From CAZXCQ01 sp964639275 (GTDB lineage Bacteria > Desulfobacterota > DSM-4660 > Desulfatiglandales > Desulfatiglandaceae), in assembly GCA_964639275.1 (NCBI GenBank), contig CAZXCQ010000139.1:1-16188 (forward strand): DNA of 16,188 bases, read 5' to 3'. The notes beneath the pieces were generated by a model. That model was not told the DNA's origin, did not search any database, and saw only the letters and a list, made by a program, of their open reading frames with translations. Below are positions 14,402 through 16,188 of this stretch, in pieces; within the stretch, counting starts at the first letter, position 1, and each line of letters opens with the position of its first letter. Made by a program: the position numbers and the translations under genes.

Positions 14402-15220
14402 ATGGGAAAAGACTCAAGTGGATTGCCAGACTATGAGAGCCCCCCTGTTATTGAGGTGGTCTGCGGAATTCTCTTTAAGCCTATCAATAGAATGCTTGCG
14501 CCGCACCTTGGTCTGCTGTGGGAAAAATATAAGCCAGAATATCCTTTTTGTCGCGAAGTCCCTCCTTTGGCGCCTGTGATAGAGCGTTTCGGTGAAGCTC
14601 CTAAGATTGACCTTCAGTTTGCTGATGTGCCACCTTTGCCGAGAACCTGGTTTGTTCACAAAAATGACAATGGCATCATTCAGGTTCAGCGCGACCGATT
14701 TCTGCACAACTGGAAGAAGGTCCCACCAGAGGACGAATACCCACGCTATCCTAAAGTAATCAAGCTTTTCAAGGAGCGGCTATCTCAGTTTGAATTATTT
14801 TTGGAAGAAAATGACCTTGGAAAAATTGAACCCCGTCAGTATGAAATGACTTACATCAACCACATTCCTCTTGGGGACGGGTGGACAAATTTGAATGAGA
14901 TTGGCAAGCTTTTTCCGGATTTCGATATACGGGCAATTGAGGGCCGGTTTTTGCCAAAGCCTGAAGGGATCAACTGGAGAACGAGTTTTCTCCTGCCTGA
15001 CCAGGCAGGTCGATTGCATGTAATAATCCGGCATGCACAGCTGCGTGATTCGGGTATTCCGTTGATACTGCTGGATCTAACTGTTCGTGGTATTGGCAGC
15101 GATAAAACCGTGGAAGGTATGGAAAATTGGTTTGATATGGCCCGTGAATGGATAGTGCGGGGATTTTCTGATTTGACAGGTGAGGATGTCCAAAGGAATG
15201 TATGGAGGAGAAAGGAATGA
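14402..15220 (+). CDS. TIGR04255 family protein, full length
   Basis: This 272-residue protein has the family start (SPPVIEVVCGILF) and the family end (WFDMAREWIVRGFSDLTGEDVQRNVWRR), so it is complete, unlike the relative at 22-666. ATG 14402 is chosen over GTG 14393 because GGGGTGG lies just upstream. The family has no established biochemical function. Its stop overlaps the next start (ATGA), so it is translated together with the two following genes; this three-gene set is probably one functional unit. Confidence 0.8.
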   Translation: MGKDSSGLPDYESPPVIEVVCGILFKPINRMLAPHLGLLWEKYKPEYPFCREVPPLAPVIERFGEAPKIDLQFADVPPLPRTWFVHKNDNGIIQVQRDRFLHNWKKVPPEDEYPRYPKVIKLFKERLSQFELFLEENDLGKIEPRQYEMTYINHIPLGDGWTNLNEIGKLFPDFDIRAIEGRFLPKPEGINWRTSFLLPDQAGRLHVIIRHAQLRDSGIPLILLDLTVRGIGSDKTVEGMENWFDMAREWIVRGFSDLTGEDVQRNVWRRKE

Positions 15221-15741
15221 TGGAAGCTGCCGACCAAGCCTGGCAAGAGCCATATCTCTCAACAAGGGAGGAGCCTGCTAACCCCTCTGCTGCTTCAATG
15301 GATGTGGCTTTTGTGGATACAGATGATATTGCAGAAAGAGCGTTGTATCAAAGAAGGCAATCCGTAAAGGTTGCTGTCTTAGTGGCTTGTCAACCAGGGA
15401 GTAAGGACACTGACCCGGATTGCCAGCGTGAAGCCAAGAAGTATCTTTGGTATCCGACCGTTTCTCCTATATTGAATTATGCTTCTGAGGTGCCCGTGGT
15501 GTACGAAGTCCTTGATGAACATATGGGATTCCCGGACGAAGCAGTAGGGAGCGTGTATCCCTGGCCAGAACGTTGGCAACAAAGCGAACCTCAGCCGACC
15601 GACCTGCGAGGTGTGTTTCTTACTCATTGCCCCCGAAAGGTCCTATTCACGAAGCCAATAACTTCCAGGACTTCCGATTTGCCACGTTGGAAACCCAAAA
15701 GAATTATCGGCCTGAGAGCCTTTGATGAAGAAGATGACTGA
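15217..15741 (+). CDS. hypothetical protein (174 aa), second gene of TIGR04255 set
   Basis: I do not recognise the family. ATG 15217 overlaps the previous TGA and has AAAGGA and GGAGGAG upstream. The first 40 residues are acidic and low in structure (REEPANPSAASMDVAFVDTDD); the remainder holds DPDCQREAKKYLWYP and a basic end (PRWKPKRIIGLRAFDEEDD). No signal peptide or membrane segment. Position between a TIGR04255 gene and the partial gene that follows suggests a shared but unknown task. Confidence 0.65.
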   Translation: MMEAADQAWQEPYLSTREEPANPSAASMDVAFVDTDDIAERALYQRRQSVKVAVLVACQPGSKDTDPDCQREAKKYLWYPTVSPILNYASEVPVVYEVLDEHMGFPDEAVGSVYPWPERWQQSEPQPTDLRGVFLTHCPRKVLFTKPITSRTSDLPRWKPKRIIGLRAFDEEDD

Positions 15742-16188
15742 GGCATGGTACGAGATTGTAGGTCCCGATATATCTCTGACTCAGGGCGATGTAATCTTTG
15801 ACTGTCCCTTACTCGCGTGGCAGGAGAATGCCCTGAGATTAGAAGGGGCGGACGAAAGGGAGGTCCTAAGGAGTGCGGCCAACGGGATACAAGCTGATGT
15901 TGTGGTCATGACTCAGGCTTGCGATCTTGAGCATGAAAAGGTTGAAAACGTGATTCTCTGCCCTCATCTGTCCCTTGACAACTATCGGGTCGTTTGGAAA
16001 GACAACATGCAGGGAGCCGGTCAAAATCCTACCGAAAAAGCCTGGAATCGCCACTGCAATGACATCTGTGATGGATTTATGTGGCACTTTACGATGCTAA
16101 ATGCTTGTCACGTTGACGGATCAAGAATTGGTATCCGCATTGTCTTTTTTAATGAGGTTTTCACTGTTCCGCGCTCCTTTCTTGAATC
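15725..16188 (+). CDS. hypothetical protein, 3' end beyond the window
   Basis: The frame is open from ATG 15725 (alternative ATG 15734) to the window edge, at least 154 residues, overlapping the end of the previous gene. It reads MTEAWYEIVGPDISLTQGD near the start, then ADVVVMTQACDLEHEKVENVILCPH, in which TQxCDLEHxK looks like a conserved motif of a family I cannot name. No signal peptide or membrane helix is visible. It is the third coupled gene after the TIGR04255 protein. Confidence 0.7.
   Translation, partial: MKKMTEAWYEIVGPDISLTQGDVIFDCPLLAWQENALRLEGADEREVLRSAANGIQADVVVMTQACDLEHEKVENVILCPHLSLDNYRVVWKDNMQGAGQNPTEKAWNRHCNDICDGFMWHFTMLNACHVDGSRIGIRIVFFNEVFTVPRSFLE

Overview
The window reads as an accessory, defence-island-like region of a bacterial genome. 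I lean towards Desulfobacterota (Deltaproteobacteria): the non-coding block carries 7-bp GGTTCAG-type tandem repeats and palindromes of the CTGGATTCCGGC...GCCGGAATGAC kind, which I associate with that group. This placement comes from recall, not from a search. There are no rRNA genes, tRNAs, CRISPR arrays or recognisable transposases.

Left two thirds (about 1-11,340), all on the minus strand. In transcription order: an N-terminal remnant of a SNF2-type helicase; an MNT nucleotidyltransferase; an unlisted 35-codon ORF; an HD-domain phosphohydrolase (COG1078-like); a YwgA-like protein; an ABC/OLD-like ATPase with a C-terminal TOPRIM domain; a DUF1156 (COG1743) adenine-specific DNA methylase; a small hypothetical protein; a DUF499 (COG1483) ATPase; a decayed copy of the methylase 3' end; and a TIGR04255-family protein. 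Most junctions are 1-4 bp overlaps (ATGA, TGATG, TAATG), so this was built as one operon. Methylase, DUF499 ATPase and SNF2 helicase together suggest a modification-based antiphage system of the broad DISARM/BREX type, with extra effector-like genes (MNT, HD, TOPRIM ATPase) inserted.

The operon is damaged in a striking way. The three largest genes keep all recognisable motifs but are interrupted: the TOPRIM ATPase by two in-frame TAG codons, DUF499 by one in-frame TAA and one in-frame TAG, and DUF1156 by a single -1 frameshift. The helicase is cut to about 85 residues. The DUF1156 3' end exists twice, as direct repeats around the DUF499 segment. Simplest reading: a recently inactivated defence island. 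The alternatives are sequencing error, or TAG readthrough (for example pyrrolysine); readthrough cannot explain the TAA or the frameshift.

Middle (about 11,340-12,593): 1.25 kb without a convincing gene, holding a bidirectional hairpin terminator, a candidate promoter for the minus operon, several palindromic repeats and a perfect 17-bp palindrome.

Right (12,594-16,188), plus strand: a toxin-antitoxin-like pair whose AbiEii-type nucleotidyltransferase is truncated and lacks a catalytic Asp; a SEC-C protein; then a translationally coupled three-gene set (full-length TIGR04255 protein, a 174-aa hypothetical protein, and a third hypothetical protein running off the edge).
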